From: Bacillota bacterium
GTDB taxonomy: Bacteria > Bacillota_A > Clostridia > Lachnospirales > Lachnospiraceae
Direction: 5' to 3'
Length of the DNA: 30,346 nucleotides
Assembly (NCBI GenBank): GCA_023443925.1
Contig: JAEZSL010000068.1
Span: forward strand, 1 to 30,346
The position numbers and the translations under genes are program-made. This document shows positions 14,706 through 22,560 of the stretch, one piece after another. The first letter of the stretch is position 1. The number at the start of each line of letters is the position of its first letter. A model generated the notes under the pieces. It was not told where the DNA came from. It worked only from the letters and a program-made list of their open reading frames with translations, and ran no database searches.

Positions 14706-16508
14706 ATGGTAAAGTGTTATAAGAAAGACTACCCAAGGCCGCAGATGGTAAGAAAAGAATGGTTTAACTTAAACGGTGCCTGGGACTTTGGTTTTGATGA
14801 TGAGAATACCGGAGAGAAGGAGAAATGGTTTGAGGTATTTAAGGGCGATAAGACCATTCAGGTTCCTTTTACCTATGAAACAAAATTGAGTGGCATTCAG
14901 GATGAGAAACGTCATGACAATATCTGGTACCACAGAACTCTTGAGGTAGATGCCGCAAGACTGGAAAACAACCGTTACCTGCTTCACTTCGAGGGTAGTG
15001 ATTTTGTTACAAAGGTTTGGGTCAACGGAAGCTTTGCCGGAAGCCACAGAGGCGGATATGCCAGATTCTCTTTTGATATCACAGAACTGGTGAAGGACGG
15101 TATGAATGATTTAGTGGTTAAAGTAGAAGATTCTTATGATATGCAGCAGCCACGAGGCAAACAACGCTGGATGAATGAGAATTTCGGATGCTGGTATGTG
15201 CAGACTACAGGTATCTGGAAGACGGTTTGGGCAGAGTATGTGCCGGCCATCAGCTTAAATTATATCAAGATGACTCCAAATCTGCAGGACTTCTCTCTGG
15301 ATCTGGAATTTAATATTACCGCACCGGAAGCAATACTGGGGGCAGATCTTGCGGTAGAGACCATTATCTCCTTTGACGGCTCATTGATCAGCAAGACAGT
15401 AACCTCTATTATAGAAAAACACACCGAAGCAAAGGCTGCTGTATTTACGAAAAATCCACAGGGCTTTGAATGGGGCATGAAGACCTGGAGTCCGGGAAAT
15501 CCCAACCTGTATGATGTTGAATTCCGTCTTATCAATAAAGGTGAAATCAGTGATGAAGTCGGAGCTTATTTTGCCATGAGAGAAATCCGCATCGACGGTC
15601 AGAATGTTCTGCTGAATGGAAGGCCTCTGTACCAGAGGTTAATCCTGGATCAGGGCTACTGGAAAGACAGTCATTTGACACCGCCCAGTGAAGAAGCTTT
15701 AATCGAAGATATTGATAAAATAATGGAACTGGGTTATAACGGACTCCGCAAACATCAGAAGATAGAAGATGAAAGATTCTTATTCTGGTGCGATGCCAAG
15801 GGTATGCTTGTGTGGAGCGAGGCAGCGGCTGCTTATCAATACTCCGACTATGCAGTCGAAGAATTTACAAGAGAATGGATGGAAATTGTAAAACAGAACT
15901 ATAATCATCCTTGTATTATTACATGGACTCCGTTCAATGAGTCCTGGGGTGTGAACCGGATTGGAACCAACCGGACAGAACAACATTTTACAGAAGCCAT
16001 TTACCATCTGACTAAGAGCATGGATAAGAATCGTCCGGTTATCGTAAATGACGGATGGGAACACACCATCTCCGATATTATCACCCTTCATGATTATGAA
16101 GAGGTCGGTGAAACTTTCTATCGCCGGTATATGGAATATAAAGAAGATATCTTAAACGGAAAGCTGTTCCATAATAATTATAAAGCAGGTATGGCTAATG
16201 GATTTGCATATAAAGGCCAGCCGGTCTTAATCAGCGAGTATGGCGGAATTGCTTTTAACAATGATGAAACGGGCTGGGGATATGGCAATAAGGTTAATAC
16301 CAAGGAAGATTTTATCCGTCGTTTTGATGAGATTACAACTGCAGTGAAAGAGGTTCCGTATGCCTGCGGTTTCTGCTATACGCAGGTATCCGATGTGCAG
16401 CAGGAGATCAACGGACTTATGGATATGGACCGTAATTTTAAAATTGAACCTAAGATAATTAAAGAAATTAATGAACGGAAAATCGGCCACTGGAGATCTT
16501 ATATGTAA
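14706..16508 (+). CDS. Glycoside hydrolase family 2 (beta-galactosidase/beta-glucuronidase-like)
   Basis: I take the ATG at 14706, 10 bases after GGAGG, rather than the in-frame TTG at 14685, which precedes the ribosome site. The 600-residue protein has the GH2 order: sugar-binding jelly roll (FNLNGAWDFGFDD ... IWYHRTLEVD ... VWVNGSFAGSHRGGYARFSF then DITEL), an immunoglobulin-like middle, and a TIM barrel with acid/base E412 in TPFNESWG and nucleophile E511 in LISEYGG. At about 600 residues it is a compact three-domain GH2 like beta-glucuronidase rather than a 1000-residue LacZ. No signal peptide, so it acts on imported sugars. Substrate sugar (galactose, arabinose, mannose or uronic acid) cannot be settled by eye. 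Confidence 0.93.
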   Translation: MVKCYKKDYPRPQMVRKEWFNLNGAWDFGFDDENTGEKEKWFEVFKGDKTIQVPFTYETKLSGIQDEKRHDNIWYHRTLEVDAARLENNRYLLHFEGSDFVTKVWVNGSFAGSHRGGYARFSFDITELVKDGMNDLVVKVEDSYDMQQPRGKQRWMNENFGCWYVQTTGIWKTVWAEYVPAISLNYIKMTPNLQDFSLDLEFNITAPEAILGADLAVETIISFDGSLISKTVTSIIEKHTEAKAAVFTKNPQGFEWGMKTWSPGNPNLYDVEFRLINKGEISDEVGAYFAMREIRIDGQNVLLNGRPLYQRLILDQGYWKDSHLTPPSEEALIEDIDKIMELGYNGLRKHQKIEDERFLFWCDAKGMLVWSEAAAAYQYSDYAVEEFTREWMEIVKQNYNHPCIITWTPFNESWGVNRIGTNRTEQHFTEAIYHLTKSMDKNRPVIVNDGWEHTISDIITLHDYEEVGETFYRRYMEYKEDILNGKLFHNNYKAGMANGFAYKGQPVLISEYGGIAFNNDETGWGYGNKVNTKEDFIRRFDEITTAVKEVPYACGFCYTQVSDVQQEINGLMDMDRNFKIEPKIIKEINERKIGHWRSYM

Positions 16509-17132
16509 TCACATATCTATGTGGTAGGATAGCCTGTTTGAAGGATGGTAAAGATGTAAGGTTGTGTATCATTTGGATTGTTATATTGGTTGTAGCATAT
16601 TAGTTATGAAAGTAATAAATCGGTATGACCTGTCTATCATTTAACTATTCTAGATACAGAACGGGATAACACAAGGTTTTGTTATACCGGATTGAACTTA
16701 TTGGATCGAATTACTTCTGGTTCTGGTTAAGAAGCGTTACAAGATAAAATTGAAATAATTAAGACAAAAGGATTGGGTGCATAATATACGCCCAATCCTT
16801 TCGAATAAAATTACCTTTTTTGAACTATAAAAAACCAGGCTATATCGGTATTACCCAGTAAAAACAAAAGAAATATACGGCAGCGTTACTTCTTTATACT
16901 GCTATTCCAGTGTTGTAATCTTACCTGTAAAATGCTAAGATGATAATCAATACAATATATAGATTTATATGGTTGCGGGACGGGCTGGACTATAAATGAA
17001 CTTGCTTTAAGAAGGACAGCAGTTTACATAAAGGCTGACATAATCAGGGTTGTGTTGTGCATTTGACTGCAGTAAAATACTATTATCGCGACAGAACAGA
17101 TCTATCAATACAGTTTACCGGGGGAAATAATC
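16509..17132 (+). other. Intergenic region after GH2, containing an inverted repeat
   Basis: Besides the terminator at 16766-16802 this 620-base stretch has CGGGATAACA/TGTTATACCG-like arms (16663-16688) around CAAGGTT, which recall the GGAACAAGGGTTTTGTTCC stem of the 95-bp repeats. The word ACTTCT ... AAGAAG follows about 45 bases later, again like those repeats. No gene is supported. Confidence 0.45.
16766..16802 (+). terminator. Terminator-like hairpin downstream of GH2
   Basis: AAAGGATTGGGTG pairs with CGCCCAATCCTTT (a strong stem of about 12 bp) over a short AT loop. The T-run is only three bases before CGAA, so termination efficiency is uncertain, but the A-rich left flank would fit a two-way signal. 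It lies about 260 bases after the stop. Confidence 0.6.
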
Positions 17133-18053
17133 ATGGCGAAATTCAGAAATTTTAATATAGAAGAGATCAATGATTTAAGTGATCTGGGCAAGGCATTGTC
17201 ATCTCCGATCAGAATAGAAATGCTCCGGTTATTATATCATAAAAGTTTAATTATCGGCGAAATTGCAAAGGAGCTTAAACTGCCTGCGTCCAGCACCACA
17301 TTTCATCTTAAAATTCTGGAACAGGCAGGTCTGATTCGCATGGAAGAGCAGCCGGGGACAAGAGGATCTATGAAGCTTTGCACCAGAAAGATTGATCACT
17401 TATCAATTGATCTTACGGATTGCAATCCGGATATTGGTGAAATATATAGTGCGGAGATGCCCGTGGGGGCCTTCAGCAGCTGCGAGGTAACGCCCACCTG
17501 CGGCTTGTACAGCGTGAATGGCATGATAGGTAACGAAGACCATGAACATTGTTTTTACTTACCGGAACGTATTAAGGCAGGACTGTTATGGAGTTCTTCC
17601 GGATATGTAGAATACAAATTCGCCAACGGTGTTCCGAAGAACCATGCCGCAAAACAAATTTCAATTTCTTTGGAGCTCTGTTCGGAAGCACCAGGTTACC
17701 GGGGAGATTGGAAATCGGATATTACCATGTGGATCAATGGAGTCGATTGCGGGACATGGACCTGTCCGGGAGATTTTGGTGACAGGAAAGGGCGTTTAAG
17801 CCAGCCGGAATGGACCTTTGGAGGAACCCAGTATGGAATGCTCATGACCTGGACGGTGAATGACGGCGGTTGTTTTATCAATGGGAAAAAAGCAGAAAAT
17901 TATAGGATTGAAGAGTTGGGGTTAATGAATTCTCCTTTTGTAAGTGTTAAGATCGGAAATAAACCAAATGCTTTGCATTTAGGAGGCTTTAATATCTTTG
18001 GAAGAAATTTTGGGGATTATGACCAGGAAGTTTTATTAACGATACAATATTGA
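17133..18053 (+). CDS. ArsR-like transcriptional regulator with a beta-rich C-terminal domain
   Basis: The 306-residue protein has an N-terminal winged helix of ArsR type (about residues 12-75: LGKALSSPIRIEMLRLLYHK, IGEIAKELKLPASSTTFHLK, then ILEQAGLIRMEEQ). The remaining 230 residues are rich in Trp, Gly and aromatic residues (LLWSSSGYVEYKF, SITMWINGVDCGTWTCPGDF with the actual start SDITMW, PEWTFGGTQYGMLMTWTVND) and look like all-beta, jelly-roll or carbohydrate-binding-like structure. I take this half as the effector domain. No ArsR metal-binding CxC motif is present in the recognition helix. The position behind two glycosidases suggests a sugar-responsive regulator of the locus; this is inference. 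GGGGGAAA is a modest ribosome site. A terminator follows. Confidence 0.8.
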   Translation: MAKFRNFNIEEINDLSDLGKALSSPIRIEMLRLLYHKSLIIGEIAKELKLPASSTTFHLKILEQAGLIRMEEQPGTRGSMKLCTRKIDHLSIDLTDCNPDIGEIYSAEMPVGAFSSCEVTPTCGLYSVNGMIGNEDHEHCFYLPERIKAGLLWSSSGYVEYKFANGVPKNHAAKQISISLELCSEAPGYRGDWKSDITMWINGVDCGTWTCPGDFGDRKGRLSQPEWTFGGTQYGMLMTWTVNDGGCFINGKKAENYRIEELGLMNSPFVSVKIGNKPNALHLGGFNIFGRNFGDYDQEVLLTIQY

Positions 18054-18159
18054 TAGAAGGGTTGAGAGTTCTTCGGAAAGAGTTTTACGATCATATTTAG
18101 CGAAACAAAGCTGTACAGCAGATATGTGATGGAAATAGCAGCCTATAGCTACAATAAAA

Positions 18160-18230
18160 AGTGTCATGCCTAATATAAAGTGGTCCTCTTGTCAAGGACA
18201 TTTTAATATGAAAGGCATGACGTTTTTTTA
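18160..18230 (+). terminator. Long bipartite intrinsic terminator
   Basis: GTCATGCC (18163-18170) pairs with GGCATGAC (18214-18221), enclosing a second stem GTCCT/AGGAC, and is followed by GTTTTTTT. It closes the ArsR-like gene's transcription unit. Confidence 0.88.
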
Positions 18231-18459
18231 CTTAATGGAAAAGTTCGTCCTATAAGAGAATCCCTGGAATTTACATGAACATGGAAGAGAATAAGTTGAT
18301 TTGGCAGATTGCCGAAGTGTAACTATCTTGGCAGTACAGCAGAGCCAGAGGAGGTTTTGCCAGACTCTTTCCTATAAAAGGTAAGCCGTATTGTATTCAG
18401 CACAAACGTAAGATGTCGATTAATAACTACATAAATTACACATAAATTTTAAAAACCAC
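18231..18459 (+). other. Spacer before the MerR operon
   Basis: About 230 bases without a supported gene; only weak TGGCAG/TGCCA-type inverted repeats are visible (around 18330-18367). Confidence 0.4.
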
Positions 18460-18490
18460 TTGCTTGTAACGTAACGTGATGATCTATAAT
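18460..18490 (+). promoter_or_regulatory. MerR-type promoter with 19-bp spacer
   Basis: TTGCTT (18460-18465) and a perfect TATAAT (18485-18490) are 19 bp apart, the over-long spacing that MerR-family activators correct by untwisting DNA. The spacer carries two ACGT steps five bases apart (GTAACGTAACGTG). Transcription would begin near 18497, right at the AGGAGG ribosome site, so the leader would be very short. The MerR gene directly downstream is the obvious regulator. Confidence 0.7.
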
Positions 18491-18510
18491 ATAGCCAGGA
18501 GGTCATGAAT

Positions 18511-19311
18511 ATGGAAAAAAACAGAGCAATACCACAAGGGTATATGACAGTAGGCGAGGTTGCAAAGAAAATGGGTGTCACCGTCCGCACCTTGCAATAT
18601 TACCACGAAGAAGGTCTGTTCACACCGTCATCAGAGAGTGAAGGAGGCCGGAGGCTTTATAACGATAAAGATGTGATTTACCTCTATCAAATTCTGTCAC
18701 TGAAACATCTGGGGTTTTCATTGGAGGATATAAAAAACCGCCTGATCTCCCTGGATACCCCTGCCGATGTTGCGAACGCGCTAGGGGAACAAGCCGCTGC
18801 CATGAAAGAAAAGCTGGAAACTTTATCAGAAGCCCTAAAAGAGATAGAAACACTGCAAACAGAAGTACTGCAGATGCAATCGGTGGATTTTAAAAAATAC
18901 GCGGATATTATCGTGAATTTGCAAATGAAAAATGAGTTCTACTGGCTTATTAAGCATTTTGATGATAAAACCCTTGAACATTTTCGAAGTCACTTCGATA
19001 TGGATAGCAGCCAGGTGATGATGGAGACTTTCACACGCTTGCAAGAGGAAGCCATTCGGCTTCAAAAGGATAACATACCTCCTGAAAGTGAGATGGGTCA
19101 AAACCTGGCCAAAGAGTTTTGGGAAATGCTGATGGAATTTACCGGAGGAGATATAAGCATGTTGTCTAAACTTATGGAGACTAAAAACTTTAGCGGCCCG
19201 GACAATGGATGGAAACAAAAACTAGACATTTCCAAAACCTTTATCGAACCGGCTTTAGGTGCTTATTTTACAAAATTAGGTTACAATCCGATGGAGGAGG
19301 GAGCCATATGA
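18511..19311 (+). CDS. MerR-family transcriptional activator, likely drug-responsive
   Basis: The N-terminal winged HTH (MTVGEVAKKMGVTVRTLQYY, HEEGLFTPSSESEGGRRLYN, then DKDVIYLYQILSLKHLGFSL) is a clear MerR domain, followed by a coiled-coil dimerisation helix (about residues 85-125) and a 140-residue C-terminal part, helical and Met-rich, reminiscent of TipAS-like antibiotic-recognition domains. I prefer the ATG at 18511, 8 bases after AGGAGG, to the ATG at 18505, which would leave only 2 bases. The 3' end overlaps the ATPase gene by ATGA, so it is in one operon with an ABC exporter. Binding of a toxic ligand probably switches on its own operon through the 19-bp-spacer promoter. Confidence 0.92.
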   Translation: MEKNRAIPQGYMTVGEVAKKMGVTVRTLQYYHEEGLFTPSSESEGGRRLYNDKDVIYLYQILSLKHLGFSLEDIKNRLISLDTPADVANALGEQAAAMKEKLETLSEALKEIETLQTEVLQMQSVDFKKYADIIVNLQMKNEFYWLIKHFDDKTLEHFRSHFDMDSSQVMMETFTRLQEEAIRLQKDNIPPESEMGQNLAKEFWEMLMEFTGGDISMLSKLMETKNFSGPDNGWKQKLDISKTFIEPALGAYFTKLGYNPMEEGAI

Positions 19312-20123
19312 GTTATGCCATACAAATTAAGCATCTAAAGAAAAGTTATGGAGATCATACCGTACTGAAGGGTTTGAATTTCGATATTAAAAAAGGTGAG
19401 ATTTTTGCTTTGCTTGGTGTAAACGGCGCAGGCAAAACCACAGCTCTTGAATGTATCGAGAGTTTACGAAAGTATGACAGCGGCAATATCACAGTGAATG
19501 GCCGGAGGGGAATACAGCTGCAGTCGGCGTCCCTGCCGGACCATATTAAACCAATGGAAGCGGTTCGTCTATTTGCAAAATGGAATAAAACCAAAATAGA
19601 TTATGATATGCTGGCCGCACTTGGGATTAACGAGCTTACAAAAAAACTGTATACAGAGCTGTCAACGGGGCAAAAGCGGCGCTTGCACCTTGCTCTTGCC
19701 TTAATCAGCGATCCGGATCTTGTGTTTCTTGACGAGCCCACTGCCGGGCTTGATGTTGAAGGCAGAATATCGCTCCATGACCAAATCCGAAAACTGAAAG
19801 CCCGGGGAAAGACAATCATCTTAGCCAGTCACGATATGGCGGAGGTTGAAAGCCTGTGTGTCCGCATTGCGATTCTGAACGACGGTAATATAGTTTTTTT
19901 GGGCACGGTTGCGGAATTGACCTCTAAAATCGGCAAACGCTATACACTTCATCTTAAAACCGAACTAGGTGATGAGAATTATGAAACAGACAATATCGGA
20001 GATACTATGCTTACTTTGCTTGCAGATTTCAAGCAGCGGGGAATTAATGTGTTAGATATTAGTATAAACAGGGGGACATTGGAACAGCATTTTATTGATA
20101 TTGCAAGGGGGAAGGGCGAATGA
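19308..20123 (+). CDS. ABC transporter ATP-binding protein (export type)
   Basis: The start is the ATG at 19308, overlapping the MerR stop as ATGA and preceded by GGAGGAGGGAG; a longer in-frame extension to 19209 would run inside the MerR gene and lacks a ribosome site. The 271-residue protein has Walker A GVNGAGKTT (residues 37-45), signature LSTGQKRRL, Walker B LVFLDEPTAGLD and switch His in ILASHDMAEVE. The Q-loop is shortened or altered: after Walker B-preceding GRRGIQLQSASLPDHIKPME. It energises the permease encoded next for drug or peptide export. About 50 C-terminal residues form the usual accessory tail of DrrA-like ATPases. Confidence 0.94.
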   Translation: MSYAIQIKHLKKSYGDHTVLKGLNFDIKKGEIFALLGVNGAGKTTALECIESLRKYDSGNITVNGRRGIQLQSASLPDHIKPMEAVRLFAKWNKTKIDYDMLAALGINELTKKLYTELSTGQKRRLHLALALISDPDLVFLDEPTAGLDVEGRISLHDQIRKLKARGKTIILASHDMAEVESLCVRIAILNDGNIVFLGTVAELTSKIGKRYTLHLKTELGDENYETDNIGDTMLTLLADFKQRGINVLDISINRGTLEQHFIDIARGKGE

Positions 20124-20836
20124 GTGCATTTTTGTACGGTGTAGCATTACAATGGAAACTGGATCTACGGAGCAAATCACTGTTAATTACCTGTTATGTG
20201 GTTCCTCTTTTGTTTTTTGCCATTATGGGCGGGATTTTCACCTCCATAAATCCGGAAGCCAAATATTCGCTTATACAATCAATGACAGTGCTGGGCGTAA
20301 CAACTGGTGCATTGATAGGCTTACCGCCTTCTCTTTCGGAGATATACGGAAGCGATATTAAGAAAATGTATAAAGCCAATGGGGTTCCGTTGTATCTTGG
20401 TCTTGTATCAATGGTTTTTTCGGCGTTTATTCATCTCATGATAATGTGTGCGGTTATATACATCACCGCCCCCATAGCCTTTGACGCGGCACTGCCGGCA
20501 AGCCAGCCGGTGTATTTTAGCTCAGTTGCAATATTTATTGCTGTATCTTTAAGCATGGGGAGTGTCCTGGGGCTTTCGGTAAAAAATCAGGCAAAACTTA
20601 CCATGATTTCACAAGTGATATATCTGCCCTCCATTATGCTGTCGGGAATCATGTTTCCGGTTGATTTACTTCCGGGATTTTTTAAGTTTGCAGGGCAAAT
20701 ATACCCCGCATCTTGGGGTTACAAATTAATGGCAGGTGACGGCTTATATTCCTGGAACCTGTTGCCTTTAGCAGGTATCCTCACGGTTATGGCAATGCTC
20801 TGCGGGTTTTTGCTGAAAAGATTGCGATCGGAGTAA
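20120..20836 (+). CDS. ABC-2 type transporter permease
   Basis: The gene overlaps the ATPase stop by ATGA, so the two are translationally coupled. The 238-residue protein has about six membrane segments (for example LLITCYVVPLLFFAIMGGIF, FSAFIHLMIMCAVIYITAPI, then LLPLAGILTVMAMLCGFLLK) and the ABC-2 motif region QVIYLPSIMLSGIMFPVDLL. It forms a homodimeric export channel with the ATPase. Substrate unknown; the MerR/TipAS-like regulator suggests an antimicrobial. Confidence 0.92.
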   Translation: MSAFLYGVALQWKLDLRSKSLLITCYVVPLLFFAIMGGIFTSINPEAKYSLIQSMTVLGVTTGALIGLPPSLSEIYGSDIKKMYKANGVPLYLGLVSMVFSAFIHLMIMCAVIYITAPIAFDAALPASQPVYFSSVAIFIAVSLSMGSVLGLSVKNQAKLTMISQVIYLPSIMLSGIMFPVDLLPGFFKFAGQIYPASWGYKLMAGDGLYSWNLLPLAGILTVMAMLCGFLLKRLRSE

Positions 20837-20911
20837 TGGGCCCATTGCGATATACGGCTTGGATATTGTTTTATAAAGACTTTTATCGGTATTTTTTACA
20901 AATAACTTTTC

Positions 20912-20966
20912 TTGACAATGGTACGAAATCGGACTATAATTAACTTCGATTTCGTACTTTTTTTTT
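20912..20966 (+). promoter_or_regulatory. Perfect consensus promoter nested in a terminator-like palindrome
   Basis: TTGACA (20912-20917) and TATAAT (20935-20940) are exactly 17 bp apart. The spacer holds GTACGAAATCG (20921-20931), whose perfect inverse CGATTTCGTAC stands at 20947-20957, followed by nine T's. As RNA from the upstream ABC operon this is an intrinsic terminator with an 11-bp stem; as DNA it is a strong promoter with two operator-like half sites, one in the spacer and one at the start site. It stands 264 bases before the MATE gene. Confidence 0.8.
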
Positions 20967-21220
20967 ATAAATGAATTACTCCGGATTCCTGTTGTAATGA
21001 GAGAGCATTGTCAGGGAATAATGCGTGATAAATATAAACATATGAAAGAATAATATCCTTTGGAAGTTTGTAACGATGCGAAAAAGTCGCGGTGTGTCAG
21101 GGGATATCATGCCAGACTTTATAGGAAAAATCCAATAAGATAAAATTCATGAACTATTTTCAATAGATAGAATATAAACTTTTTTTCTATAAGACAAAAT
21201 ATTTTAACCGGGAGGAAACA
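20967..21220 (+). other. Leader region of the MATE gene
   Basis: About 250 bases between the predicted start site and the MATE ribosome site contain no supported gene. GCGAAAAAGTCGC (21076-21088) and ATATCC/GGATAT arms (21051-21107) could fold. I recognise no known riboswitch. Confidence 0.4.
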
Positions 21221-22519
21221 ATGTTTAAAAAATTCATTCAATATGTAATTCCGTCCATGCTTACCTTTTTAGTAAATGGGATCTATGTAAGTATAGACGG
21301 ATTCTTTGTAGGCCGTACGGTAGGCGACGTGGGGTTGGCTAGTATTAATGTAGCCTGGCCTTTAGCGGCCTTAATTCTGGCAATCGGCACCGGAATCGGT
21401 GTAGGCGGTTCTGTAATTATGTCTGCTCATTCAGGGGCCGGAAATAAAGATAAGGCGGATAAGGCTCTGGGAAATACAATCCTGCTATTGATTGTGTCTT
21501 CCGTTTTACTAAGTATTTTTTTATTGTTACTGGATAAAAAACTGCTTCAGCTTATGGGGGCAGAAGGTGAAATTCTGGAAATGGGCCATACCTATATACG
21601 GATTATGGCTTACGGTACCATCATACAGGTATTGGGTACAGGAATTACCCCTTTACTTAGAAATCGGAATAAACCCATGACAGCAATGGTACTCAGCATT
21701 TCTAATTTTGTGATTGATACAATTTGCAGCGGTGTTTTTGTAATGCTGCTTGGACTGGGAGTAAAAGGTGCTGCCATCGGCACCGTAATAGGGCAGCTTG
21801 TAATCGTTATACCGGCAATCCTTATATTATTTAAAAAGGAAAACCGGGTTGCCTCTAAATATTACAGACTTCATAAAGATAATATTCTGCGAATTATAAG
21901 AGCCGGATTGCCAATTATGGGACTCAGCTTTATTCCCAACGTAACAATACTTATCATTAACCGGCAGGCCGTTAACTACGGCGGTACCACAGCGATTGCA
22001 TCCTTTGCGGTTATTTCCTATGTTTTATGTATCGGGCAACTTCTGGCACAGGGGGTAGGAGAGGGAAGCCAGCCGCTAATTAGTTATTATTTCGGTGCGG
22101 GAGACAGGAATAAAGTTCACCAGTTACGGAAATGGACATACATTACGGCAATAGGGATAAGTATTTTAGCAATGCTCCTGGTTATTCTGCTTCGCAATGT
22201 GATACCGGAATTTTACGGAGCGTCGGTTGAAACAGCTAAAGTTTTAGAAACTGCCCTGCTATTTTCCTCATTCTCCTTACCTTTATTTGCGTTTTCCCGT
22301 GTGACAACAGAATATCTTAACGCCATAAATGAAAGTAAATATTCATCCCTGATGGTGTATGGAGAAGTTCTGGCAGCATTGCCGGCAGCAGCAGTAGTTT
22401 TACCTTTACTGTTTGGCTTAAACGGTGTTTGGTCAGCAATCGTAGTCGTACAGCTAATCATGGTTATTGTGGGAATTATACTGATGAAGAGAAATAAAGC
22501 AATGGTATTGTTTGATTAA
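21221..22519 (+). CDS. MATE-family multidrug efflux transporter
   Basis: The 432-residue protein has about twelve membrane segments and the start typical of MATE exporters (FIQYVIPSMLTFLVNGIYVS then IDGFFVGRTVGDVGLASINV), followed by IGTGIGVGGSVIMSAHSGAG and the second-half repeat GVGEGSQPLISYYFGAGD. MATE proteins export drugs or metabolites using Na+ or H+ gradients. GGGAGG lies 6-7 bases before the ATG. It is separated from the ABC operon by a terminator and has its own strong promoter, so it is probably controlled separately. It converges with the van-like genes on the minus strand 41 bases downstream, with no clear terminator between. Confidence 0.93.
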   Translation: MFKKFIQYVIPSMLTFLVNGIYVSIDGFFVGRTVGDVGLASINVAWPLAALILAIGTGIGVGGSVIMSAHSGAGNKDKADKALGNTILLLIVSSVLLSIFLLLLDKKLLQLMGAEGEILEMGHTYIRIMAYGTIIQVLGTGITPLLRNRNKPMTAMVLSISNFVIDTICSGVFVMLLGLGVKGAAIGTVIGQLVIVIPAILILFKKENRVASKYYRLHKDNILRIIRAGLPIMGLSFIPNVTILIINRQAVNYGGTTAIASFAVISYVLCIGQLLAQGVGEGSQPLISYYFGAGDRNKVHQLRKWTYITAIGISILAMLLVILLRNVIPEFYGASVETAKVLETALLFSSFSLPLFAFSRVTTEYLNAINESKYSSLMVYGEVLAALPAAAVVLPLLFGLNGVWSAIVVVQLIMVIVGIILMKRNKAMVLFD

Positions 22520-22560
22520 TCGGATTTCCATTATACTGTTATTCAAAATTCGAGGTTTTC

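Noticed and set aside
19209..19307. N-terminal extension of the ABC ATPase gene
   Set aside because: It would run inside the MerR gene, lacks a ribosome site, and the ATGA overlap start at 19308 has a strong one and gives the normal family length.
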